Assembly (NCBI GenBank): GCA_902515625.1
Contig: CABXVD010000006.1
Span: 1 to 42,965 of the forward strand
Reading direction: 5' to 3'
Source: an uncultured Pelagibacteraceae bacterium
Lineage (GTDB): Bacteria > Pseudomonadota > Alphaproteobacteria > Pelagibacterales > Pelagibacteraceae
DNA: 42,965 nt
The notes under the pieces are model-generated. The model searched no databases. It was not told the origin of the DNA and saw only the letters and a program-made list of their open reading frames with translations. The translations under genes were made by a program, and so were the position numbers. This document shows, in pieces, positions 21,880 through 28,893 of this stretch (the stretch's first letter is position 1; each line of letters begins with the position of its first letter).

Positions 21880-23046
21880 ATGAGCTATTTAGCAAAAAAC
21901 TATAATCGAAAAAAAATTTCCTTTAAGTATGGTAAAGGAAGTTATTTGTTCTCTACTGATAACAAAAAATATTTAGATTTTGTTCAAGGTATCGCTGTAA
22001 ACTCCTTAGGTCACGCACACCCAAGACTCACAAAAACGATTAATTCTCAGGCAAAAAAATTATGGCATGTTTCAAATGCTTTTCAAATTCCAGAAGGAGA
22101 AAAGTTAGCTAGAAAATTGTGTAAAAAAACTTTTGCTGATTATGTGATGTTTCAAAATAGTGGTGCTGAAGCTACTGAGGCTGCAATAAAAGTTGCTAGA
22201 AGATATTTCTACTCAATTGGTAAAATTAATAAAAACAAAATATTATGTGTTAGAAATTCCTTTCATGGAAGAACTTTGGCTGCAATTTATGCAAGTGGAT
22301 CAAAGAAAATGACAGAGGGGTTTGGCCCAAAAGTAAGTGGATTTGATCATTTTGTATTTGGAGACCACAAGTCTTTAAAGAAAAAAATCACCAAAAATAC
22401 AGCTGCTATAATGGTAGAAACGATTATGGGTGAGGGAGGAATTAAAGTAATACCTGATTGGTGTTTAATAGAACTGAGAAAGTTATGTAATCAAAAAAAG
22501 ATATTACTAATTTTAGATGAGGTTCAGTGTGGAATAGCAAGATCAGGTGACTTTTTTGCATTTGAAAAATCTAAAGTAAAGCCAGATATTGTTCCCATTG
22601 CAAAAGGAATTGGAGGTGGATTTCCTATTGGAGCAGTTTTAATGAATAAGAAAGTAGCTGCTGGAATGACACCAGGAACACATGGATCAACGTTTGGCGG
22701 CAATCCATTAGCTATGGCTGTTGGCAATACAGTAATGGATATTGTTTCAGATAAAAAATTTTTAAAAAATGTTAAAAGTATTTCTAAATATTTTTTATTA
22801 GAATTGAATAATTTAAAGAATATTTATCCAAATATAATAAAAAATATAAGAGGCAAAGGACTCCTAATTGGTATTCAACTACATACAGATCAGACAAAAT
22901 TTATAAAAAAACTCATGGATAATAATTTATTAACTATACGTGCAGCAGAAAATGTTGTCAGAATTTTACCTCCACTGAATGTAAAAAAAAACGAAGTTAA
23001 TCAAGCTTTAAAAATAATAAATAAAGTTTGCAAGGAATTAAATTAA
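21880..23046 (+). CDS. argD: Acetylornithine aminotransferase
   Basis: ArgD is the class III PLP aminotransferase that makes N-acetylornithine in arginine synthesis, and it often also serves lysine synthesis (DapC). The 388-residue protein has YLDFVQGIAVNSLGHAHP, FQNSGAEATEAAIKVARRYF, NSFHGRTLAAIYASGS, LDEVQCGIARSGDFFAFE, the PLP lysine in VPIAKGIGGGFPIGAVL, and TPGTHGSTFGGNPLAMA. All catalytic blocks are present at normal spacing. The gene is followed one base later by argF, so the two form an operon; argJ lies further along the window. A paralogous aminotransferase such as 4-aminobutyrate aminotransferase is less likely because of the short length and argF partner. Confidence 0.94.
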   Translation: MSYLAKNYNRKKISFKYGKGSYLFSTDNKKYLDFVQGIAVNSLGHAHPRLTKTINSQAKKLWHVSNAFQIPEGEKLARKLCKKTFADYVMFQNSGAEATEAAIKVARRYFYSIGKINKNKILCVRNSFHGRTLAAIYASGSKKMTEGFGPKVSGFDHFVFGDHKSLKKKITKNTAAIMVETIMGEGGIKVIPDWCLIELRKLCNQKKILLILDEVQCGIARSGDFFAFEKSKVKPDIVPIAKGIGGGFPIGAVLMNKKVAAGMTPGTHGSTFGGNPLAMAVGNTVMDIVSDKKFLKNVKSISKYFLLELNNLKNIYPNIIKNIRGKGLLIGIQLHTDQTKFIKKLMDNNLLTIRAAENVVRILPPLNVKKNEVNQALKIINKVCKELN

Positions 23047-23047
23047 A

Positions 23048-23977
23048 ATGAAACACTTTATTAATTTAAAAGATATTCCATCTAGAGATTTAAAAAGAAT
23101 AATTATAGATGCAAAAAGAAGAAAAAAATTAAGAAAAAAACTAAGTACACTTGAAGTCGATAAAGGCGCCCCTTTGAGAGGAAAGTTGCTTATCCAAATG
23201 TTTGAAAAGTCAAGTTTAAGAACTAGACTAAGCTTTTATCTAGCAATCAAACAACTTGGAGGAGGCACTTTAACTCTTAGACCCAATGAGCTTCATCTTG
23301 GGCAGGGTGGTGAAAGCATTGCAGATACTGCAAAAATTCTCTCAACTTATGGTGATGGATTTATGCTTAGAACTGACAGTGATAAAAAGGTTGAAAATTT
23401 TAAAAAATATCTTTCAATTCCAGTAATAAACGGTCTAAGTCCATCATCTCATCCAACACAGGTTTTATCTGATGTATTTACAGTTGAAGAAATAAAGAAA
23501 AAATCCATTTCGAAATTGAGTATTTGTTGGATTGGAGATTCTAATAATGTTTTAGATAGTCTTATCGCAGCATCAGTTAAATTTTCATTTAAACTGAGTA
23601 TAGGCTGTCCAAGAAAATTCGAACCTGGCACAAAAGTAAGAAACTGGGTTAAAAAAAATAAAAAAGAAATTTTTATTTACAACGATCCAAAAAAAGCAGT
23701 TTTAAATGCAGATGTAATTTTTTCAGATAAAGTTATTTCTTTGAATGATAAAGTTAATAAGAAGAAAAAAATATCTCAATTTAAAAAATTTAAAATTGAC
23801 AAAAAACTTATGAGGTATGCAAAAAAAGATTGTATTTTCTTACATTGTCTTCCAAGAGGCAACGAGGTAACTGACGAAATTTTTTTAGGAAAAAAATCCC
23901 ATGTTTGGCAACAAGCTCTAAATAGAGTTCATGTTCAAAAAAGTATTTTATTATATTGTTTTGGAAAACTAAGGTAA
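23048..23977 (+). CDS. argF: Ornithine carbamoyltransferase, divergent motifs
   Basis: ArgF makes citrulline from ornithine and carbamoyl phosphate. The 309-residue protein has a carbamoyl-phosphate loop FEKSSLRTRLSF (residues 52-63, canonical STRTR, here SLRTR), SSHPTQVLSDVFT with HPxQ, WIGDSNNVLDSL, and HCLPRGNEVTDEIF with the catalytic Cys of HCLP. The ornithine-binding SMG loop is not recognisable: the corresponding stretch reads SDKVISLNDKV. The N-terminus is unusually Lys-rich. It sits 1 nt after argD. Aspartate carbamoyltransferase is unlikely given HCLP and this context. The last 9 bases overlap the convergent cytochrome c gene. Confidence 0.9.
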   Translation: MKHFINLKDIPSRDLKRIIIDAKRRKKLRKKLSTLEVDKGAPLRGKLLIQMFEKSSLRTRLSFYLAIKQLGGGTLTLRPNELHLGQGGESIADTAKILSTYGDGFMLRTDSDKKVENFKKYLSIPVINGLSPSSHPTQVLSDVFTVEEIKKKSISKLSICWIGDSNNVLDSLIAASVKFSFKLSIGCPRKFEPGTKVRNWVKKNKKEIFIYNDPKKAVLNADVIFSDKVISLNDKVNKKKKISQFKKFKIDKKLMRYAKKDCIFLHCLPRGNEVTDEIFLGKKSHVWQQALNRVHVQKSILLYCFGKLR

Positions 23978-24508
23978 TGCTATAGGATTATCTGAGTTTT
24001 GGTTTAGATATTTAATTACAGAAGCTCTATCTTTTTCTTTTCTCAATCCAGCAAAAGCCATCTTGGTTCCTTTGATCCATTTGGCAGGTTTGATTAAATA
24101 ACCGTTAAGTTCTTCAATAGTCCACTCTTTATCGTAAGAAGCTAATGCCTTCGAATATTTGTAGTCTTCAACTATACCAATTTTTCTTCCAACAACATTA
24201 TACAAAGCAGGACCAATATTATTTTTTCCATCTTTAACAATGGAGTGACATGCAGCACATTTCTTAAAAACTTTCTCTCCGTGGGTTAGATCACCCATTG
24301 CCATTAACGCATCAATATCAATTTTTTCTTCTACACTAGCCTCTGTTGAAGATGAAACTGTTTTTGCCTCTTCTACATCTACCGCATAACCTGGAGTTTT
24401 TGGTTTTTCTACATGAAAAATGACATCTGATAATTTTCCAATACCTATAACTAAAAGTGCAACCATTAAAACTGCAGCAACTATTTTATTTATTTCAAAA
24501 GAGTCCAT
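23969..24508 (-). CDS. cycM: Membrane-anchored cytochrome c (CycM-like)
   Basis: The 179-residue protein has an uncleaved N-terminal membrane anchor (about residues 9-28, VAAVLMVALLVIGIGKLSDVIF), a Glu/Ser-rich linker, and one class I cytochrome c domain with CAACH for covalent heme, NIGPALYNVVGRKIG, and the axial Met in KWIKGTKMAFAGL. Such proteins carry electrons between the bc1 complex and cytochrome oxidase. The frame is open 10 codons further, but MDSFEINK (ATG ending at 24508) is the natural start before the anchor. The divergent pair with kdsB-pheA is a conserved alphaproteobacterial arrangement. Confidence 0.93.
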   Translation of the reverse strand: MDSFEINKIVAAVLMVALLVIGIGKLSDVIFHVEKPKTPGYAVDVEEAKTVSSSTEASVEEKIDIDALMAMGDLTHGEKVFKKCAACHSIVKDGKNNIGPALYNVVGRKIGIVEDYKYSKALASYDKEWTIEELNGYLIKPAKWIKGTKMAFAGLRKEKDRASVIKYLNQNSDNPIALP

Positions 24509-24618
24509 TTTTATTAAATAATTTTGAACATATATCATGATAAATTAAAAATTTATCAAAATTATGTGTATAAATTTGCCTCTATTTGTATTTAATAGGT
24601 ATAATTAATTCAGTAATT

Positions 24619-25353
24619 ATGAAAACTTTGGTCATTATACCATCAAGATTAGGAGCAACCAGATTACCAGGAAAACCTTTATTAAAAATTAATAATAGAT
24701 CAATTATCTCGCACGTATTCAAAAGAGCCCAAGATGCTAATATTGGTGATGTAATAGTAGCAACTGAAAATATTGAAATTGTTGATGACGTAACTATGAA
24801 TGGAGGCAGAGCCATTTTAACTAGCAATAATCACAAAACTGGTACTGACAGAATATATGAAGCTTTCAAAAAAATGAATTTAAATGATATTGATTTAATA
24901 ATGAACTTACAAGGAGACGAGCCAGCAATTAATATAGAAGATATAGTGAGTTTAAACGATAAAATGATTAACTACCAATCAAAAATTGGGACACTTGCTG
25001 CAAAAATGGAAAATGAAAAAGATTTTCAAAATGAAAATATAGTTAAAGTTCAAACAAAATCTAATCTTCAAAAAGAATCTTTTTCTGAAGCAGAAGCATT
25101 TTCAAGGACATCTAAGGAATTAGAAAACGTTTATCATCACATTGGTATTTATTGTTATTCTACTGAAACTCTCAAAAAATTTGTTGAATTAAATCAGACT
25201 AAAAATGAAATTGAGCAAAGACTAGAACAACTAAGAGCACTAGATAATAAAATCAAGATAAATGTTGCCTTAGCTAAATCACCTCCAATAGGAGTAGACA
25301 CTGAACAAGATTATATAGCCTTAAAAAAAATTATGGAATATAAAGTTTCATGA
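24619..25353 (+). CDS. kdsB: 3-deoxy-manno-octulosonate cytidylyltransferase
   Basis: KdsB activates Kdo to CMP-Kdo for LPS core assembly. The 244-residue protein begins VIIPSRLGATRLPGKPLL, has ILTSNNHKTGTDRIYEA, LIMNLQGDEPAI with the metal-binding Asp, HHIGIYCYS, and EIEQRLEQLRALDNKIKI with PPIGVDTEQDYIAL at the C-terminus. All are family blocks. The frame is open 11 codons upstream, but the ATG at 24619 directly precedes the nucleotide-binding loop. The last 4 bases overlap pheA (ATGA). The Kdo pathway in the window also includes kdsD. Confidence 0.96.
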   Translation: MKTLVIIPSRLGATRLPGKPLLKINNRSIISHVFKRAQDANIGDVIVATENIEIVDDVTMNGGRAILTSNNHKTGTDRIYEAFKKMNLNDIDLIMNLQGDEPAINIEDIVSLNDKMINYQSKIGTLAAKMENEKDFQNENIVKVQTKSNLQKESFSEAEAFSRTSKELENVYHHIGIYCYSTETLKKFVELNQTKNEIEQRLEQLRALDNKIKINVALAKSPPIGVDTEQDYIALKKIMEYKVS

Positions 25354-26183
25354 GTAGAATTTATTTTCAGGGTACATTTGGTGCATATTCCCACCTCGCA
25401 GCTTTATCGGTTGATCCAAATGCTGAAATTATACCCTGTAAAACTTTTGATGAGTGTTTTAGTAAGGCTTCACTTGAACCAGAAAACAAAATAATTATTC
25501 CTGAGTCTAATAGAATAACAGGGAACATTGGAATTGAGTATTTGATATTTAAACATAGATTAAATATTTATATGGAGCATTTTCAAAAAATAGAACATAA
25601 TTTATTAGGTCAACCAGGGTCAAAATTAAAAGATATTAAAGAAGTATACTCTCATGCTCAGGGGCTATCTCAATGTTCACAATTTATAAAGGAAAATAAT
25701 TTAATAGAACATATTAGAGCAGATACTGCTGGCTCTGCTGAAATGATTTCAAAAACTAAAAATGTTAAGCAAGCTGCGATAGCTTCATCTTTAAGTGCTG
25801 AAATTTATGGGCTAGAGGTAATAAAAAAAAATATTGAAAATGAGAATGGAAACTTAACAAGATTTTTAGTAATGGGTAAAAATATTTCCCAGCCTGAGTT
25901 TAAAGACAAAAATTATATTACGTCTTTTTTATTTAAACTCAAAAGTAAACCAGCTGCTCTCTATCAATCACTAGGAGGTTTTGCAATTAATGGAGTAAAT
26001 TTAACTAAACTTCAGAGCTATCCTGAAAAAAATACATTCGATTCTTATTTTTTCTTATGTGACCTAGATGGACATATTGAAGATAAAAAAGTTCAAAAAT
26101 CTTTAGAGGAACTTGGTCTTCATTGTGAAGATTTTCACGTCTTAGGTGTTTTTGAAGCAGATAAGTTAAGAGAAAATAAGTAA
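25350..26183 (+). CDS. pheA: Prephenate dehydratase
   Basis: PheA converts prephenate to phenylpyruvate for phenylalanine. The 277-residue protein has an N-terminal catalytic domain (YFQGTFGAYSHLAAL, EVYSHAQGLSQCSQF, ADTAGSAEMISK, AAIASSLSAEIYGL, NLTRFLVMG with the key Thr-Arg-Phe) and a C-terminal ACT domain (LKSKPAALYQSLGGFAINGVNLTKLQSYP) for feedback by phenylalanine. No chorismate mutase domain is fused. The usual PIENSxxG block is IPESNRITG. It is translationally coupled to kdsB. The stop is followed by the SRP RNA promoter. Confidence 0.95.
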   Translation: MSRIYFQGTFGAYSHLAALSVDPNAEIIPCKTFDECFSKASLEPENKIIIPESNRITGNIGIEYLIFKHRLNIYMEHFQKIEHNLLGQPGSKLKDIKEVYSHAQGLSQCSQFIKENNLIEHIRADTAGSAEMISKTKNVKQAAIASSLSAEIYGLEVIKKNIENENGNLTRFLVMGKNISQPEFKDKNYITSFLFKLKSKPAALYQSLGGFAINGVNLTKLQSYPEKNTFDSYFFLCDLDGHIEDKKVQKSLEELGLHCEDFHVLGVFEADKLRENK

Positions 26184-26193
26184 TAATCTTTTC

Positions 26194-26223
26194 TTGTAGA
26201 TTAGAAAATATAACTGCTATAAT
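26194..26223 (+). promoter_or_regulatory. Promoter of the SRP RNA / dnaX unit
   Basis: TTGTAG (26194-26199) and a perfect extended -10, TGcTATAAT (26215-26223), are spaced by 18 nt. The predicted start is near G26230, exactly the first base of the SRP RNA terminal stem. The close agreement of promoter and RNA 5' end makes this the clearest promoter in the window. Confidence 0.8.
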
Positions 26224-26229
26224 ACTTTT

Positions 26230-26313
26230 GGAGGCTAGAGGTGGATGCTGCTTGAACCCGACCAGATCTTAACGGAAGCAGTCGTAGAGACAGTTATTCA
26301 GGTTCTAGTCTCC
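26230..26313 (+). ncRNA. ffs: Signal recognition particle RNA (small bacterial 4.5S type)
   Basis: The ends pair as a 10-bp stem, 26230-26239 with 26304-26313, with one G-T pair. The middle contains the family segment GATGCTGCTTGAACC and the apical core CCAG A TCT TAAC GGA AGCAG, where CAG/AGCAG form the symmetric loop that binds Ffh and TAAC is a URRC-type tetraloop instead of the common GGAA. The RNA directs membrane-protein targeting together with Ffh and FtsY. Its place just before dnaX is typical for alphaproteobacteria. Only 8 nt separate it from the dnaX ATG. Confidence 0.9.
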
Positions 26314-26321
26314 TAACATAT

Positions 26322-27968
26322 ATGAATAATAATTCGAAAGTACTGGCATTAAAATATAGACCGCAAACTTTTGACGATCTAATAGGCCAGGAAGTGGTTG
26401 CAGAAACAATAACAAATTCAATTAAAGCAGACAAAATTCCAAATGCATATTTATTCACAGGCATTAGAGGGATTGGAAAAACAACAACAGCAAGAATAGT
26501 TGCAAAAGCATTAAATTGTTCAAATGGTACCGAAAAAATATGTAGAGAAAATTTTTGCGAGAATTGTGAGTCTATTATCAATTCAAGCCATATAGATGTA
26601 CTTGAAATGGATGCAGCTAGTAAAACTGGTGTAGATGATGTTAGAGATCTTATAGAATTTTCCAGATATGGACCTACTTCAGCTAAATATAAAATTTTTA
26701 TAATTGATGAAGTGCACATGCTTAGCAAACAGGCTTTTAATGCTCTGTTAAAAACATTAGAAGAGCCACCAGAATATCTTAAGTTTATTTTTGCAACTAC
26801 TGAAATTAAAAAAATTCCAATCACTGTTGTATCTAGATGTCAAAGATTTGATTTATCTAGAATTAAATCATCAGAATTATTTGAGTTTATAAAAAAAATT
26901 AAAGATAAAGAAAATGGTAAAGTTACTGACGAAGCTTTAAAACTAATTGTAAAAATTTCTGAAGGTTCAGTTAGAGATGCATTATCTTTATTAGATAGAG
27001 CTTTATTAAGTTTAGATGAAAATACTGAATTAGATTTAAACGCAGCACAAAAAATATTTGGCTACTTTGATAAATCTCAATTAATAGATTTATTTGAACT
27101 AGTCTTAAAAGGTGATGAAAAAAAAGTTATAAATATCTATAGAAAAATTTATGATCAAGGAGTTGAACCTAAAGTATTCATAAATGATTTCTTAGAATTG
27201 TTGTATTACTTTAAAAATATAAATTCTTTAACACTAGAAAGCACAAATTTTTCTCTAAATGATGAGGAGTTTTCGAAAATAAAAAGTATTTCAAATAAAG
27301 TAGAGTCTGATGTGTTAGTGCTGTTCTGGCAATTTGCAATTAGCTCTCTTGAAGAATTAGATATAGTTTCAAATCAACATTTATCGATTGAGATGTTTCT
27401 AATCCGATTAATGCATTTACAGTCTGTGAAATCTCAAAAAAAAATTGAGCCTGAAACTGAAAAAAGAGCAACTAATGAAATTGAGGAAAATATAAGCTCA
27501 AACAAAATAATAGATCAAATTAAAAATATTTCCCAAGAAGAAAAAAATAAACCACAAGTACAAACTGAAATTAAGGCAGAAAATAAAATATTAATAAATT
27601 CTTTTGATGATCTATTATTAATCTGCTCTGAAAAAAAAGAAATTAAATTGAAATATGAATTAGAAAAAAATGTCAATCTAGTAAAATTTGAAAAAAACAG
27701 AATAGAGATATCTTTTAACGATAGTTTAGATAAAGATTTTGTAAAAGATTTATCATTGAAACTTTTTGATTGGACTGCTGAGCGATGGATTATTACTTTT
27801 AGTAAATCTAAAGGCGAAATGTCTGTAAAAGAAAAACAACTTAACAATAAGAAACTTTTAATTGATGAAGCAAAATCTTCAAAAGCTTATAAAAATATAA
27901 TAGAAAATTTTCCTGATGCAGAATTAATTGACGTTAAAATAAAAAAGGATGAGGGTCAGAATGACTGA
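26322..27968 (+). CDS. dnaX: DNA polymerase III subunits gamma and tau
   Basis: DnaX is the clamp-loader ATPase. The 548-residue tau form begins with LALKYRPQTFDDLIGQ, has the P-loop GIRGIGKTT (47-55), a zinc knuckle with Cys66, 74, 79 and 82, DEVHMLSKQAFNALLKTLEEPP, and TVVSRCQRFD with the Arg finger. Domains I-III end near residue 370; a Lys/Glu-rich linker and a tau-type C-terminal domain follow. An A9 run (27436-27444) sits exactly at the domain III end, and a -1 shift there yields Asn then a stop, giving a gamma-like 375-residue product. The 3' end overlaps ybaB by 8 nt. Confidence 0.96.
   Translation: MNNNSKVLALKYRPQTFDDLIGQEVVAETITNSIKADKIPNAYLFTGIRGIGKTTTARIVAKALNCSNGTEKICRENFCENCESIINSSHIDVLEMDAASKTGVDDVRDLIEFSRYGPTSAKYKIFIIDEVHMLSKQAFNALLKTLEEPPEYLKFIFATTEIKKIPITVVSRCQRFDLSRIKSSELFEFIKKIKDKENGKVTDEALKLIVKISEGSVRDALSLLDRALLSLDENTELDLNAAQKIFGYFDKSQLIDLFELVLKGDEKKVINIYRKIYDQGVEPKVFINDFLELLYYFKNINSLTLESTNFSLNDEEFSKIKSISNKVESDVLVLFWQFAISSLEELDIVSNQHLSIEMFLIRLMHLQSVKSQKKIEPETEKRATNEIEENISSNKIIDQIKNISQEEKNKPQVQTEIKAENKILINSFDDLLLICSEKKEIKLKYELEKNVNLVKFEKNRIEISFNDSLDKDFVKDLSLKLFDWTAERWIITFSKSKGEMSVKEKQLNNKKLLIDEAKSSKAYKNIIENFPDAELIDVKIKKDEGQND
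27436..27448 (+). promoter_or_regulatory. Candidate dnaX frameshift or slippage site producing gamma
   Basis: In the dnaX frame the site reads Gln-Lys-Lys-Ile (codons 372-375) across nine A's. A -1 ribosomal slip on the AAA AAA codons, or transcripts with one extra A, give AAT then TGA (27446-27448) at once. The layout parallels the gamma-producing sites of E. coli (AAAAAAG) and Thermus (A9). A-runs of this size also occur elsewhere by chance, so it remains a prediction. Confidence 0.5.
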
Positions 27969-28278
27969 TTTTAGTAAGATTTTAGATAAAGCCAAAGAGC
28001 TTGAGGCAAAAATGAAAGAAAGCCAGAAGAAAATTAAGGAAATAAGAGTGGAGGGCGTTTCTGGCTCTAATTCTGTAACAATAACTCTTGATGGTGAAGG
28101 TGAAATGCAAACAATAAAATTATCTGATGAGATTATGAAAGAGGACAAAGCTATTATTGAAGATTTAATTGTTGCCGCTCACAATAACGCTAAAGCACAG
28201 TTAAAATCAAAGACTTCTGAAGAAATTTCAAAAGCTACAGGTGGTTTTGGTATACCAGGCTTTAAATGGCCCTTATAA
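27961..28278 (+). CDS. ybaB: YbaB/EbfC family nucleoid-associated protein
   Basis: The 105-residue protein is a complete YbaB/EbfC: an N-terminal helix rich in Lys/Glu (DKAKELEAKMKESQKKIKEI), a beta core (VEGVSGSNSVTITLDGEGEMQTIKLSDEIM), a second helix (IIEDLIVAAHNNAKAQLKSKTSEEI) and a Gly-Phe tail (GGFGIPGFKWPL). These dimers bind DNA without strong sequence preference. The ATG at 27961 overlaps the dnaX end; the frame is open 4 codons further but this start matches the family. The order dnaX-ybaB-recR is strongly conserved in bacteria. Confidence 0.95.
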   Translation: MTDFSKILDKAKELEAKMKESQKKIKEIRVEGVSGSNSVTITLDGEGEMQTIKLSDEIMKEDKAIIEDLIVAAHNNAKAQLKSKTSEEISKATGGFGIPGFKWPL

Positions 28279-28281
28279 TAG

Positions 28282-28893
28282 ATGCAAAATATTAGTGAGA
28301 TTGAAGAATTAATAAAATTAATATCTAGGTTGCCTGGCTTAGGTCCAAAATCTGCAAAACGAATTGTTCTTAAACTAATTAATAATCGAGATGAATTAGT
28401 GAAACCAATGGCAAACACTTTGGCTCAGGTTTACAAAAATGTAATCAGATGTAATTCTTGTGGATCACTAAAGTCTAATTTGAGCGGATGCGTTAATTGT
28501 GAGAATACAAAAAACAAGTTTTCCAAAATTTGTGTAGTTGAAGACATTGCTGATCAATGGTCAATTGAGAATTCAAATATTTTTCAAGGTTATTTTCATA
28601 TATTAGGTGGAACTATTTCATCAGTAGGCCAACGAAAAGAGGATCTTCTAGTAGACTCTTTAGTTGAGAGAGTAAATAAAGAAAAAATTGAAGAGGTAAT
28701 ATTAGCAACAAGTGCAACAGTCGAAGGACAGACAACTGCATATTATATACAGGACAGTCTAAAAGGTATTGAAGTTAAAGTAACGAAGTTGGCTCAGGGT
28801 TTACCTGTTGGTGGCGAAATAGAAAGTTTAGATGATGGAACTTTATTTTCGGCTTTTAAAAACCGTTCAAATTTAATTTCTAATTCAGATTAG
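28282..28893 (+). CDS. recR: Recombination protein RecR
   Basis: RecR works with RecO (and RecF) to load RecA on gapped DNA. The 203-residue protein has the helix-hairpin-helix LISRLPGLGPKSAKRIVLKLI near the N-terminus, a four-Cys zinc finger (RCNSCGS...GCVNCEN), the Toprim domain (ICVVEDIADQW, YFHILGGTISSVGQR, EEVILATSATVEGQTTAYYI) and the C-terminal KVTKLAQGLPVGGEIESLDDGTL. It starts 3 nt after ybaB. Its end overlaps the convergent glcB by 14 nt, within an inverted repeat (28887-28909). Confidence 0.97.
   Translation: MQNISEIEELIKLISRLPGLGPKSAKRIVLKLINNRDELVKPMANTLAQVYKNVIRCNSCGSLKSNLSGCVNCENTKNKFSKICVVEDIADQWSIENSNIFQGYFHILGGTISSVGQRKEDLLVDSLVERVNKEKIEEVILATSATVEGQTTAYYIQDSLKGIEVKVTKLAQGLPVGGEIESLDDGTLFSAFKNRSNLISNSD

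Noticed and set aside
26294-26824. A 176-codon minus-strand open frame opposite dnaX.
   Set aside because: It mirrors strongly conserved dnaX codons, has no recognisable domain or start context, and begins within the SRP RNA region. Antisense open frames are expected opposite coding DNA.
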